Positions 44,122-53,362 of a stretch of DNA of 64,000 nucleotides are shown piece by piece. Position 1 is the first letter of the stretch. Each line of letters starts with the position of its first letter. The stretch is from an uncultured Lachnospiraceae bacterium (GTDB lineage Bacteria; Bacillota; Clostridia; Lachnospirales; Lachnospiraceae): NCBI GenBank assembly GCA_934309145.1, contig CAKRCW010000001.1:310001-374000 (forward strand). Direction: 5' to 3'. The translations under genes were made by a program, and so were the position numbers. Below the pieces are notes generated by a model, which ran no database searches, was not told the DNA's origin, and was given only the letters and a program-made list of their open reading frames with translations.

Positions 44122-45890
44122 TATGCTGTCACCTCCGTCCTGTCTGCACTCTTTAATGCATCAAATTTACACATCTGTGTACATACCTCACATCCAATGC
44201 AAAGAGTTGTATCTATGTCTGCTACCTTACGTCCTGAGCCATCCTCTTTATCTGTAACCTTAATTGCAGGGCATCCAATCTGCATACATGCCTTACAGCC
44301 AACGCATTTATCCTTATCTACATGAAGCGACGGCTTGTGAACCATTCCCTTTATCATAACACAAGGTCTTCTGCTTATAATGATGGAAGGCTCCTCCACT
44401 GAAAGCTCCTCCTTAAGAACTCTGTCAACCTCTGCAAGGTCATATGGATCTACAACGGTAACTCTGTTAAAGCCAACTGCATGACAGAGAGCCTCAAGGT
44501 CAACTTTACCTGCCGGCTCACCTCTTAAATTCTTACCTGTTGTAGGATTTTGCTGATGACCTGTCATACCTGTTATTGAGTTATCAAGTATTATAACAGT
44601 TGAATTAGTCATGTTATATGCAATATCTGTAATTCCGGTCATACCAGAATGTATAAAGGTTGAATCTCCTATAACACCAACACTCTTCTTCTCTCCTGCT
44701 TTACCCATCGCAAGATTAAAGCCGTGAAGTCCCGAACATGAAGCTCCCATGCAGACATTAAGGTCCATGGCATTAAGTGGTGCAACCGCACCTAATGTAT
44801 AACAGCCTATGTCACCGTATACCATACAATTATTCTTATGAAGAATATAGAATATTCCTCTGTGCGGACAGCCTGCACACATAACAGGTGGTCGTCCCGG
44901 TATCTCATCATCTATGTGAATACTCTCTGGTACTTCCATACCCATACATTTTCGGACAAGGTTCTGTGTAAACTCTCCACATATAGGGAATGTGTCCTTA
45001 CCGGAAACCTTTATTCCAAGCTGTTTACAGTGATTCTCAATTATTGGATCTAACTCTTCTAACACAATTACTCTGTCAACCTTGCCTGCAAAATCAAGTA
45101 TAAGCTTCTCAGGAAGAGGATAAACCATACCAAGCTTAAGTATGCTTACATTATCTCCCCACACCTCACGGGCATACTGATATGATGTTGATGATGTGAT
45201 TATTCCGATTGATGTATCGCCCATCTCAACCCTGTTTATATCATCTGTCTCCGCAAATGCTATCAAATCCTTTGTTCTTTGCTCAACTCTCACATGTGCA
45301 TTTCTCGAATTAGCGGTCATCATAACCTTAGTAGGATCCTTTACATAAGGTACCTGCTCTGGTACAACACGCTCTCCTGTACATACAACACTCTGTGAAT
45401 GGGAAACTCTTGTACACATCTTTATAAATACAGGTGTATTAAATTTCTCTGATATCTCAAATGCACGCTTAGTAAATATTCTTGCCTCCTCTGAATCAGA
45501 TGGCTCAAGCATAGGAACCTTAGCGGCAATCGCATAATGTCTTGAATCCTGCTCATTCTGTGAAGAATGCATACCTGGATCATCTGCAACACAGATAACC
45601 AAGCCTGCATTCAATCCCTGATATGATATTGTAAACAAAGGATCTGCTGCAACATTAAGTCCTACATGCTTCATTGCACATGCACTTCTTACTCCACCTA
45701 AGCTCGCGCCGTGTGCTACCTCAAGTGCCACCTTCTCATTTGGTGCCCACTCACAATATATCTCGTCATACTTAGCTGCTTCCTCAGTAATCTCTGTACT
45801 CGGTGTACCCGGATAACTTGATATCACCTTACATCCCGCCTCATACATACCACGGGCAACAGCCTTATTTCCAAGCATCAATTCTCTCAT
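44121..45890 (-). CDS. iorA: Indolepyruvate:ferredoxin oxidoreductase alpha subunit
   Basis: 589 residues. The N-terminal pyrimidine-binding domain (LMLGNKAVARGMYEAGCKVISSYPGTPSTEI) is followed by the thiamine-diphosphate domain (MCAGCPHRGIFYIL, YGDIGCYTLG, GDSTFIHSGMTGI). Two C-terminal [4Fe-4S] motifs follow: CVGCKACMQIGCP, with one extra residue before the last Cys as in other IorA proteins, and CIGCEVCTQMC. I start at the ATG at 45890, with AGGAGG upstream, rather than 17 codons earlier. Confidence 0.95.
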   Translation of the reverse strand: MRELMLGNKAVARGMYEAGCKVISSYPGTPSTEITEEAAKYDEIYCEWAPNEKVALEVAHGASLGGVRSACAMKHVGLNVAADPLFTISYQGLNAGLVICVADDPGMHSSQNEQDSRHYAIAAKVPMLEPSDSEEARIFTKRAFEISEKFNTPVFIKMCTRVSHSQSVVCTGERVVPEQVPYVKDPTKVMMTANSRNAHVRVEQRTKDLIAFAETDDINRVEMGDTSIGIITSSTSYQYAREVWGDNVSILKLGMVYPLPEKLILDFAGKVDRVIVLEELDPIIENHCKQLGIKVSGKDTFPICGEFTQNLVRKCMGMEVPESIHIDDEIPGRPPVMCAGCPHRGIFYILHKNNCMVYGDIGCYTLGAVAPLNAMDLNVCMGASCSGLHGFNLAMGKAGEKKSVGVIGDSTFIHSGMTGITDIAYNMTNSTVIILDNSITGMTGHQQNPTTGKNLRGEPAGKVDLEALCHAVGFNRVTVVDPYDLAEVDRVLKEELSVEEPSIIISRRPCVMIKGMVHKPSLHVDKDKCVGCKACMQIGCPAIKVTDKEDGSGRKVADIDTTLCIGCEVCTQMCKFDALKSADRTEVTA

Positions 45891-45915
45891 TATAATCTCT
45901 TCCTCCTGTGTATAC

Positions 45916-47550
45916 TTATGCACGATTTTCCTGTGCGACAAGCTGGTCTACTCCATACATCTTACGAAGCTTAGGCTTCTCTATCTTACCTGTCGCATTT
46001 CTAGGAATCTCACTAAATATAATCTCCTTTGGTCTCTTATATCTAGGAAGCTCCAAACAGAAATTCTCTATCTCCTCTGTCGTACACTCATATCCATCCT
46101 TAATCTCTATAACTGCTGCGGTTTTCTCTCCCAAACGTCTGTCAGGCAGACCGATTACCGCAACATCCTTAACCTTGTCAAACTTCCTTATGAAGTCCTC
46201 AATCTGAACAGGATATATATTCTCACCACCGCTGACTATGACATCCTTCTTTCTGTCTACAAGGAAGTAGAAACCATCCTCATCCTGCATAGCCATATCG
46301 CCTGTATAAAGCCATCCATCCTTAATTGTCTCGGCAGTTGCCTCTTCGTTTCTATAATAGCAGGTCATGACACCAGGTCCTTTGACACAGAGCTCTCCTA
46401 CGCTTCCCTGCTCAACCGTGTTGCCATGCTCATCAACAATCTTACATTCCCAGCGATATCCCGGTACGCCTATTGCTCCAACCTTATGTATATTCTCAAC
46501 ACCTAAATGAACACATCCCGGACCTGTTGACTCCGAAAGTCCATAATTTGTATCATACTGATGATTAGGGAAATACTCCTTCCAACGCTTGATAAGTGAA
46601 GGCGGAACAGGCTGTGCTCCTATATGCATAAGTCTCCACTGATCTAACTTATAGTCATCAAGCTTTATATCTCCTCTGTCAAGTGCATCAAGTATATCCT
46701 GCGCCCAAGGAACAAGCAGCCACACTATTGTACAGTGCTCAGTTGATACAGCATTAAGTATAGTCTCTGGTCTTGTTCCCTTCAATAATACAGCCTTGCT
46801 TCCTGCAACCAGACTTCCCATCCAATGGAACTTCGCACCTGTATGGTACAATGGCGGTATACACAAAAATGTATCATCGCGACTTGTGCTATGATGATGC
46901 TGCTCCATCTCTGCCGCCTGTGTAAGGCTTCTATGCTTGTGTAAAATTGCTTTAGGAAAGCCTGTAGTTCCCGATGAAAAATAGATTGCTCCGTAGTCAT
47001 CCTCTGTAAGTGAAACATCCGGTGTCTTGCTTGAACAGTCAGCCACAAGCTCATGGTAGCTCTCTGCAAAGCTAGGACAGTTATCTCCCACATATATGAG
47101 AAGCCTTCCCTTAGAAAGTCTCTCTGCATATGTCTCTATACGACCTATAAATGCAGGACCAAACACTATAATGTCTACCTCTGCAAGCTCAGCACAATAT
47201 AATATCTCGTCCGCATCATATCTGAAATTAAATGGAACTGCTATAGCTCCAGCCTTTAAAACTCCAAAATAAATAGGCAGCCACTCTAAACAGTTATACA
47301 TAAGTATAGCTACCTTGTCACCCTTTTTTATGCCTCTGTCTATAAGCATATTGGCAAATCTGTTTGCCTTCTCGTTAAATACATTCCATGTAATCTGTCT
47401 TCTGTATGGCTCAAATCTGTCAGGTTCAACCAACTCAAACTCTTTCCATGTAATTCTTCTAGTATCCTTTTCGTCCGGATTAAGCTCAACAAGAGCAACC
47501 TCGTCCGGGTAGAGCTTAGCATTTCGCTCCAAAAACTCTGTAACTATCAT
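45916..47550 (-). CDS. AMP-forming acyl-CoA ligase, probably for arylacetates
   Basis: 544 residues of the ANL superfamily. The ATP-binding loop is YFSSGTTGFPKAILHKHRS. Further motifs are DTNYGLSESTGPG (A5), WLYTGDMAMQDEDGFYFLVDRKKDVIVSGGENIYP (A7-A8) and the catalytic Lys in ATGKIEKPKLRK (A10). It makes an acyl-CoA, AMP and pyrophosphate from a carboxylate. The acyl pocket is not decisive, so the arylacetate role comes from iorAB, which follow 25 bp later. The start at 47550 is a choice; an in-frame start at 47583 is possible. Confidence 0.88.
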   Translation of the reverse strand: MIVTEFLERNAKLYPDEVALVELNPDEKDTRRITWKEFELVEPDRFEPYRRQITWNVFNEKANRFANMLIDRGIKKGDKVAILMYNCLEWLPIYFGVLKAGAIAVPFNFRYDADEILYCAELAEVDIIVFGPAFIGRIETYAERLSKGRLLIYVGDNCPSFAESYHELVADCSSKTPDVSLTEDDYGAIYFSSGTTGFPKAILHKHRSLTQAAEMEQHHHSTSRDDTFLCIPPLYHTGAKFHWMGSLVAGSKAVLLKGTRPETILNAVSTEHCTIVWLLVPWAQDILDALDRGDIKLDDYKLDQWRLMHIGAQPVPPSLIKRWKEYFPNHQYDTNYGLSESTGPGCVHLGVENIHKVGAIGVPGYRWECKIVDEHGNTVEQGSVGELCVKGPGVMTCYYRNEEATAETIKDGWLYTGDMAMQDEDGFYFLVDRKKDVIVSGGENIYPVQIEDFIRKFDKVKDVAVIGLPDRRLGEKTAAVIEIKDGYECTTEEIENFCLELPRYKRPKEIIFSEIPRNATGKIEKPKLRKMYGVDQLVAQENRA

Positions 47551-47618
47551 AACCCTGTACTCTTCTCCTGTAATTCTCTTCATAATGTACTTTTATACTG
47601 CGACGCAATATAGTATCT

Positions 47619-47647
47619 ATTTTAAGATATTACAGATAAGTTTACAA
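47619..47647 (-). promoter_or_regulatory. Promoter of the acyl-CoA ligase-iorAB unit
   Basis: -35 TTGTAA (47647-47642), 17-bp spacer, -10 TAAAAT (47624-47619). Confidence 0.5.
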
Positions 47648-47662
47648 GTATAATTTTCCAAA

Positions 47663-48388
47663 CTATATTATTCTCGTTGAGCTGTTATATACTTTCTTTA
47701 CATCTTTTAATCTCTGCTTGCTGATTGCTATTTTACTTCCATCCTCCAAAAATGCGTTGTTTCCCTCTATTTTTACAACTCTTGCACAGTTAATGACATA
47801 TCTTCTGTGACAACGCACAAATGCCTCATTATCCCATATCTCTTTATAGCTATCAAAGGAAGTTTCACTTATCACAATACTCTTATCAGTCATATTAAAT
47901 AATATCTGATTTCCATTTATCTCAGCATACACTATATCCTCTATAAATACCTGTTTTTTACCATTCTGACTATATAAATTAACAACATGCCGTCTTGATA
48001 AATGATTAATAAACCGCTCTAATGAAAATATCATATCATCAAAATCGTCATCCAACTTAGTCTTAGTTATATATCTAAATGGTCTTAATTTTATATAAGT
48101 GTCAATATTACCCTCATTTTCCGCAATAAATACAACTGGTATGTCATACTCAAGTCTTAGTTGTTTTGCCATCTCCTCAACCGAAATATCAGAAATCCCA
48201 TCATTGATAATCATTGCTTCAAACTGGTATTTATTCTCTAAGGTTTCTGCTCCGCTGTTATATATCTTTATACTAAACTCATGTCCTATTTTGCTATCTA
48301 ATATTCTATCCCTAAGAATTCCTGCAAAATTCTCATCACTGTCACATATTGCCAATCTTATCTTGTAATCGTCACTCACCCTAATCAC
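47663..48388 (-). CDS. LytTR-family response regulator
   Basis: 241 residues: an N-terminal receiver domain (ICDSDENFAGIL, with MIINDGISD at the acceptor position) and a C-terminal LytTR DNA-binding domain (YAEINGNQILFNMTDKSIVISETSFDSYKEIW and FVRCHRRYVINCARVVKIEG). The receiver is divergent and no kinase gene is adjacent. The start codon appears to be GTG at 48388, after AAGGAT. It ends about 110 bp before the acyl-CoA ligase gene and could regulate that unit. Confidence 0.88.
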   Translation of the reverse strand: MIRVSDDYKIRLAICDSDENFAGILRDRILDSKIGHEFSIKIYNSGAETLENKYQFEAMIINDGISDISVEEMAKQLRLEYDIPVVFIAENEGNIDTYIKLRPFRYITKTKLDDDFDDMIFSLERFINHLSRRHVVNLYSQNGKKQVFIEDIVYAEINGNQILFNMTDKSIVISETSFDSYKEIWDNEAFVRCHRRYVINCARVVKIEGNNAFLEDGSKIAISKQRLKDVKKVYNSSTRII

Positions 48389-48473
48389 ATCCTTATACTT
48401 GTTTCATCTATTAATCTTTATATGTATTATATATCATTATTTTGATTTATCAAACCTTTTTTCTTAATTACAT

Positions 48474-48511
48474 AAAAAAAACTGCTGTAGCATCTCTGAT
48501 ACAGCAGTTTT
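48474..48511 (-). terminator. Terminator of the fru-pts operon
   Basis: Stem AAACTGCTGTA / TACAGCAGTTT (48479-48489 and 48500-48510), followed by TTTTTTTTATG on the minus strand. Confidence 0.9.
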
Positions 48512-48532
48512 GTTGTTTTAATAATATAGCTT

Positions 48533-50155
48533 TTATTTCGATGTATCAACTGAACGTATTTTTTCCCTCACCTTTAATACAAATGTAGGTGACACAGATA
48601 ATTCATCCAGTCCCATCTTAAGGAAAGTCTCTGTAAGTGATATGTCAGCACCAAGCTCTCCACATATTCCTACCCAACAATTTTCTTTGTGTCCATTATC
48701 TATGACCATCTTAATCATTCTTAAAACAGCCTCATGATGGGAATCATATATACTATCGAGCTTAGGATTCTGTCTATCTATCGCAAGAGTATATTGTGTA
48801 AGATCATTTGTCCCTATACTAAAGAAGTCAACCTCCCTGGCAAGTAAATCACTTATCATAACTGCCGCAGGTGTCTCTATCATAATACCCTGCTCAACAT
48901 CTCCATATGGAAGTCCCTGTGCATCAAGCTCAGCCTTTACCTCCTCAACTATTTTCTTTATCTGTTGAACCTCATTAACTGATATTATCATAGGGTACAT
49001 AATTGATATATTTCCATAATAGCTTGCCCTAAATATTGCTCTTAGCTGTGTCTTAAATATATCTGGCTGAGAAAGGCAGATTCTTATCGCACGGTAACCC
49101 ATAGCCGGATTATCCTCCTTCTCAAGATTAAAATAATCTACCTGCTTGTCTGCACCTATGTCAAGTGTTCTGATTATAACCTTCTTGCCTGCCATATTCT
49201 CGGCAACTGTCTTATAAGCATTAAACTGTTCTTCCTCAGTCGGAAATGTATCTGTTCCAAGGTATAAAAACTCACTTCTGAAAAGACCTATGCCGTCTGC
49301 ATCATTCTGAAGCACTGCCGCAACATCCGATACACTTCCTATATTGGCATAAAGATTAATCCTCTTACCATCTATAGTTACATTTTCCTTGCCCTTAAGC
49401 TCCTGTAGAAGTCTTTTCTTGTTGGCATCCTCTTCGCGCTTTTGGGTGTACTCATCAACTACTTTACTCTCAGGCTCAACATAGAATATACCATTATAAC
49501 CATCAACTATAGCTTCCTTACCATTCATGTCATCACTATAATCAACACCTATCAATGCAGGTATATTCATAGTTCTTGCAAGTATAGCTGTGTGAGAGTT
49601 AGTTGAACCATGTCTTGTCACAAATGCTAGAACCTTGCTCTTATCAAGCTGTACTGTCTCACTAGGTGCAAGGTCATCTGCAACAACGATAACCGGCTCA
49701 TCACTTGACAATCCGCTGTTGTCCCTTCCCTGAAGAATTGAAACAACTCTGTTAGAGATATCCTTCACATCAGCAGACCTTGCCTTCATATAGTCGTCAT
49801 CCATTGAAGCAAACATCTCAGAAAAATTATCTCCGGTTGTCGCAACTGCATACTCAGCATTGATTGACTGATTCTCTATCATATGTGTTATTGCCTCAAC
49901 ATAATCAAGATCATCAAGCATCATCTGATGTACTTCAAATATCATAGCATTTACTTCGCCGACTTCACGGAGAGCTTTCTCATACAGTTCACCCAACTGC
50001 TCCTTAGCCTTTTCCTTGGCGGCTTCAAATCTCTGTATCTCTGCCGCTGTATCAGTAACCTTTTCACGTTTTACCTGTCCATCTCCTTTGTTATAGATAG
50101 ACACCTTACCTATAGCAATCCCACTAAATACGCTTTTTCCATTCAATACTTCCAT
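48533..50155 (-). CDS. ptsI: PTS enzyme I (phosphoenolpyruvate-protein phosphotransferase)
   Basis: 540 residues. The phospho-His domain has HGSTNSHTAILARTMNIPALIGV (active His). The PEP-binding domain has GIGLFRSEFLYLG, MYPMIISVNEVQ, GIMIETPAAVMI and FSIGTNDLTQYTLAIDR, with the active Cys in CWVGICGELGAD. It passes phosphate from PEP to HPr. I use the ATG at 50155, with AGAGGTGG upstream. Last gene of the fructose operon. Confidence 0.96.
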   Translation of the reverse strand: MEVLNGKSVFSGIAIGKVSIYNKGDGQVKREKVTDTAAEIQRFEAAKEKAKEQLGELYEKALREVGEVNAMIFEVHQMMLDDLDYVEAITHMIENQSINAEYAVATTGDNFSEMFASMDDDYMKARSADVKDISNRVVSILQGRDNSGLSSDEPVIVVADDLAPSETVQLDKSKVLAFVTRHGSTNSHTAILARTMNIPALIGVDYSDDMNGKEAIVDGYNGIFYVEPESKVVDEYTQKREEDANKKRLLQELKGKENVTIDGKRINLYANIGSVSDVAAVLQNDADGIGLFRSEFLYLGTDTFPTEEEQFNAYKTVAENMAGKKVIIRTLDIGADKQVDYFNLEKEDNPAMGYRAIRICLSQPDIFKTQLRAIFRASYYGNISIMYPMIISVNEVQQIKKIVEEVKAELDAQGLPYGDVEQGIMIETPAAVMISDLLAREVDFFSIGTNDLTQYTLAIDRQNPKLDSIYDSHHEAVLRMIKMVIDNGHKENCWVGICGELGADISLTETFLKMGLDELSVSPTFVLKVREKIRSVDTSK

Positions 50156-50197
50156 TGCTGCCGCCACCTCTTTCTGTACAAAAGTGAACTTAATCCA

Positions 50198-50455
50198 CTA
50201 CAGGTTTTCCTTCATAAATATCTCAAGTGCCTCTATAGCATCATCCTCAGACTCTCCATCAGCCTTGATAGTAACTACATGTCCCATCTTAGCACCAAGG
50301 CTCATTACACCCATGATTCTCTTTGCATCAACTTCTCTTCCGTCTTTAGCAATTGTAACCTTACATGGATATCCTGCTGCCATTTTAACCAACAACCCTG
50401 CTGGCCTGGCATGAATTCCCTGTGCATCTGTTATTGTGTAATTAAATTCCTTCAT
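50198..50455 (-). CDS. ptsH: HPr-like phosphocarrier protein lacking Ser46
   Basis: 85 residues from the ATG at 50455 (GGAGGT upstream). The active-site His15 is in GIHARPAGLLV. The region that normally reads KSIMGVMSLG reads KRIMGVMSLG, so position 46 is Arg (AGA) instead of the Ser phosphorylated by HPr kinase in Firmicutes. It can therefore carry phosphate from enzyme I but should not serve as the CcpA corepressor. It lies between fruA and ptsI, suggesting an HPr devoted to this operon. Confidence 0.93.
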   Translation of the reverse strand: MKEFNYTITDAQGIHARPAGLLVKMAAGYPCKVTIAKDGREVDAKRIMGVMSLGAKMGHVVTIKADGESEDDAIEALEIFMKENL

Positions 50456-50508
50456 GATAAATACCTCCAATTAATTCTATTTACTTTTAATACTATACTA
50501 TTAATATG

Positions 50509-52440
50509 CTAAGCTACCTTTTTCTTTAATACACCAAGTAATAAAGCTGATATAATACTACCTACAACAAGTGATACAAGATACATAACTGCATTTCCTA
50601 CTACAGGGAATACGAAGATTCCACCATGAGGAGCCATAAGTGTACATTTGAACACTGCTGATAATGCACCTGCTACTGCTGAACCTACAACACATGCAGG
50701 GATTACATGTAATGGGTCTGATGCTGCAAATGGTATAGCACCCTCAGTTATGAATGACAGTCCCATGATGAAGTTTGTAGGACCAGCCTTTCTCTCCTCT
50801 GCTGTGAACTTGTTCTTAAATAAAAGTGTTGCGATTGCTATTGCTATTGGAGGAACCATACCACCAATCATAACTGCTGCCATTATTCCATAGTTGCCTG
50901 CTGCTATTGAAGCTGTTCCAAATACATAAGCTGCTTTATTTACAGGACCACCCATATCAACAGCCATCATGCCGGCTACAAGTGCACCAAGTATAATCAT
51001 GTTTACACCACTTAAGTTAGATAATCCATTATTGATTGCTGTGTTTAACCATCCTACTAAAGGCTCTATCACATATACCATAGCTACACCGACTATAAGC
51101 ATACCAAACAGAGGAATAAGAAGTACTGGTTTTAAGCCATCCATAGCTGCCGGAAGCTTTGAGAATACCTTCTTAAGAAGTACGACCGTGTAACCTGCGA
51201 TGAAACCTGCAGCTAATGCACCAAGGAAGCCTGATGTACCATTTGCTGCGATTGCACCACCTAAAAATCCAAGTGCAAGTCCCGGTCTGTCACCTATACT
51301 CATGGCTATAAAGCCTGCCAATATCGGAAGCATAAATCCAAATGCTACTCCACCGACCTGTCCTTTAAGGAAGGCTGCAACCGGTGTAAGTGTACCGAAG
51401 TTACTCTTTACTGCTGCTATAGATCCATATTTGTCTATCAAATCCTGTGGAATATTGTTTAAGTCAACAAGTAAACCATCTATCAAAAATGCAAGTGCTA
51501 TAAGAATACCACCGCCTACTACGAATGGAAGCATATGTGATACACCGTTCATAAGATGCTTATATATCTTATGACCTGCGCTCTCTCCATCATCTGATGA
51601 ATCTGATGCACCCTCACTGCCTGTAGCCTTATATACCTTAACATCTCCGCTCACTGCCTTATTTATAAGCTCCTCTGCCTTACTGATACCATCAGATACC
51701 TTGCAGATAATAACTTTCTTGCCATCAAATCTGTCCATAGGAACCTGTGTGTCAGCGGCTACTATTATAGCGTCTGCCTCTGCTATCTCAGCCTTGGTCA
51801 ATACATTCTTAGCTCCTCCTGAGCCTCTTGTCTCAACCTTAATGCTGTGTCCTAGCTCTGCCGCCTTTTTCTCAAGTGCTTCTGCTGCCATATAAGTATG
51901 TGCGATACCTGTAGGGCAGCCTGTAACTGCAAGAAGCTTAGCGCCTGTTGCTTTGGCATCATCCTCACTCTTGCCTCCGTCCTTTACATTCTCGGCATCG
52001 TCAATTATCTGTAAAAACTCCTTTACGGATTTCGCCTTTTTAAGATTAGCTGTGAAGTCCTCGTCCATAAGTAATACTGACAGCTTACTCAATACATCCA
52101 GATGTACATTATCCTCTGTATCAGGTGCAGCGATGAGGAATAAAAGCTGTACTGGTTCACCATCAAGTGCATCAAAATCTACTCCATTAGGAATAACCAT
52201 AGCTGCAAGTCCAGGCTTAGAAACTGCATCTGATTTGCAGTGTGGAATGGCGATACCTTCACCTATACCAGTTGTTCCCTCTTCCTCTCTTGCGTATACA
52301 CCCTTTAAGTATTTCTCTTTGTTGTTAATCTTCCCACTCTCTACCATAAGCTCGACTGCTGTATCAAGTGTTTCCTGCTTAGTCTTAACATCAGCGTCAA
52401 GCATTATGCTTCTCTCATCAAGTAAATCAATTATTCTCAT
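50509..52440 (-). CDS. fruA: Fructose-specific PTS enzyme IIABC
   Basis: 643 residues in the order A-B-C. EIIA (1-150) carries the phospho-His in GIAIPHCKSDAV. EIIB (about 170-275) carries the phospho-Cys in LLAVTGCPTGIAHTYMAAEAL. EIIC (about 300-640) has about eight to ten membrane segments and VDMGGPVNKAAYVFG. It imports fructose as fructose-1-phosphate, the substrate of FruK. AGGAGGG precedes the ATG at 52440, which overlaps no coding sequence of fruK. Confidence 0.96.
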   Translation of the reverse strand: MRIIDLLDERSIMLDADVKTKQETLDTAVELMVESGKINNKEKYLKGVYAREEEGTTGIGEGIAIPHCKSDAVSKPGLAAMVIPNGVDFDALDGEPVQLLFLIAAPDTEDNVHLDVLSKLSVLLMDEDFTANLKKAKSVKEFLQIIDDAENVKDGGKSEDDAKATGAKLLAVTGCPTGIAHTYMAAEALEKKAAELGHSIKVETRGSGGAKNVLTKAEIAEADAIIVAADTQVPMDRFDGKKVIICKVSDGISKAEELINKAVSGDVKVYKATGSEGASDSSDDGESAGHKIYKHLMNGVSHMLPFVVGGGILIALAFLIDGLLVDLNNIPQDLIDKYGSIAAVKSNFGTLTPVAAFLKGQVGGVAFGFMLPILAGFIAMSIGDRPGLALGFLGGAIAANGTSGFLGALAAGFIAGYTVVLLKKVFSKLPAAMDGLKPVLLIPLFGMLIVGVAMVYVIEPLVGWLNTAINNGLSNLSGVNMIILGALVAGMMAVDMGGPVNKAAYVFGTASIAAGNYGIMAAVMIGGMVPPIAIAIATLLFKNKFTAEERKAGPTNFIMGLSFITEGAIPFAASDPLHVIPACVVGSAVAGALSAVFKCTLMAPHGGIFVFPVVGNAVMYLVSLVVGSIISALLLGVLKKKVA

Positions 52441-52456
52441 AACAAGCCCTCCTCTT

Positions 52457-53362
52457 CTAGAAATTTTTTTCAAGTAGCGCTAAAACCTCTTCTTTAGTCG
52501 CTAAATCTTCTGAAAATGCACTGGCACTTCCTGTACAAACACCCATCTGAAATGCCTTCTCATAGCTTCCACTCTCTAAATAACCTGCTATAAAGCCTGC
52601 TACCATTGAATCTCCTGCTCCAACAGAATTCTTAAGCTCACCCTTAGGTGCTTCTGACTGATATATTCTTCCGTCCTCAGCTATAAGAACAGCTCCGTCA
52701 CCAGCCATAGATACAAGTACGTTTCTTGCACCCTGCTCTAACAACTTCTTGCCATACCTTACAACATCCTCCTTGGACTTAATTTCCACATTGAATATCT
52801 CACCAAGCTCATGGTTGTTAGGCTTAATCATAAATGGCTTATAAGGAAGAACATTGACAAGCAAATCATTTGTTGCATCGACAACTATTTTAATACCCTT
52901 ATCCTTAAGCAGCTTCATGATATCCATATATGCGGACTTTGGCATAGAATCCGGTATGCTTCCCGCAAGCACTAATATGTCATTATGGTCTAAATATCCA
53001 AGCTTCTCATGTAAGCCACTTATATGGTGTTCCTTAATAAATGGTCCCTGACCATTTACCTCCGTCTCATCCTTGGCACGAAGCTTAACATTTATTCTTG
53101 TCATACCATGCTTTAAGTGAATAAAATCTGTATTTACGCCCTTATCCTCGAGCAGTCTCTTAAGAGCATCACCTGTAAAGCCTGCTGTAAATCCAAGTGC
53201 CTTATTCTCTATACCAAGGTTGTTCAAAACTATTGATACATTGATTCCTTTTCCGCCCGGCATGATATTCTCATAAGATGCACGATTGACTTTTCCTGTT
53301 TCAAATTCCGGAACATCAAGTACATAATCCAACGACGGATTAAATGAAACTGTATATATCAT
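52457..53362 (-). CDS. fruK: 1-Phosphofructokinase
   Basis: 301-residue PfkB-family kinase phosphorylating fructose-1-phosphate to fructose-1,6-bisphosphate. Motifs: MPGGKGINVSIVLNNLG (PfkB signature 1), IVVDATNDLL, MIKPNNHELGE and NSVGAGDSMVAGFIAGY (signature 2, catalytic Asp). It overlaps fruR by 4 bp. A close second copy lies at 54357-55262. Confidence 0.96.
   Translation of the reverse strand: MIYTVSFNPSLDYVLDVPEFETGKVNRASYENIMPGGKGINVSIVLNNLGIENKALGFTAGFTGDALKRLLEDKGVNTDFIHLKHGMTRINVKLRAKDETEVNGQGPFIKEHHISGLHEKLGYLDHNDILVLAGSIPDSMPKSAYMDIMKLLKDKGIKIVVDATNDLLVNVLPYKPFMIKPNNHELGEIFNVEIKSKEDVVRYGKKLLEQGARNVLVSMAGDGAVLIAEDGRIYQSEAPKGELKNSVGAGDSMVAGFIAGYLESGSYEKAFQMGVCTGSASAFSEDLATKEEVLALLEKNF

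Noticed and set aside
49883..50512. A 209-codon plus-strand open frame
   Set aside because: It lies opposite ptsI and ptsH, which have full family motifs. Its translation is low-complexity and has no ribosome site.
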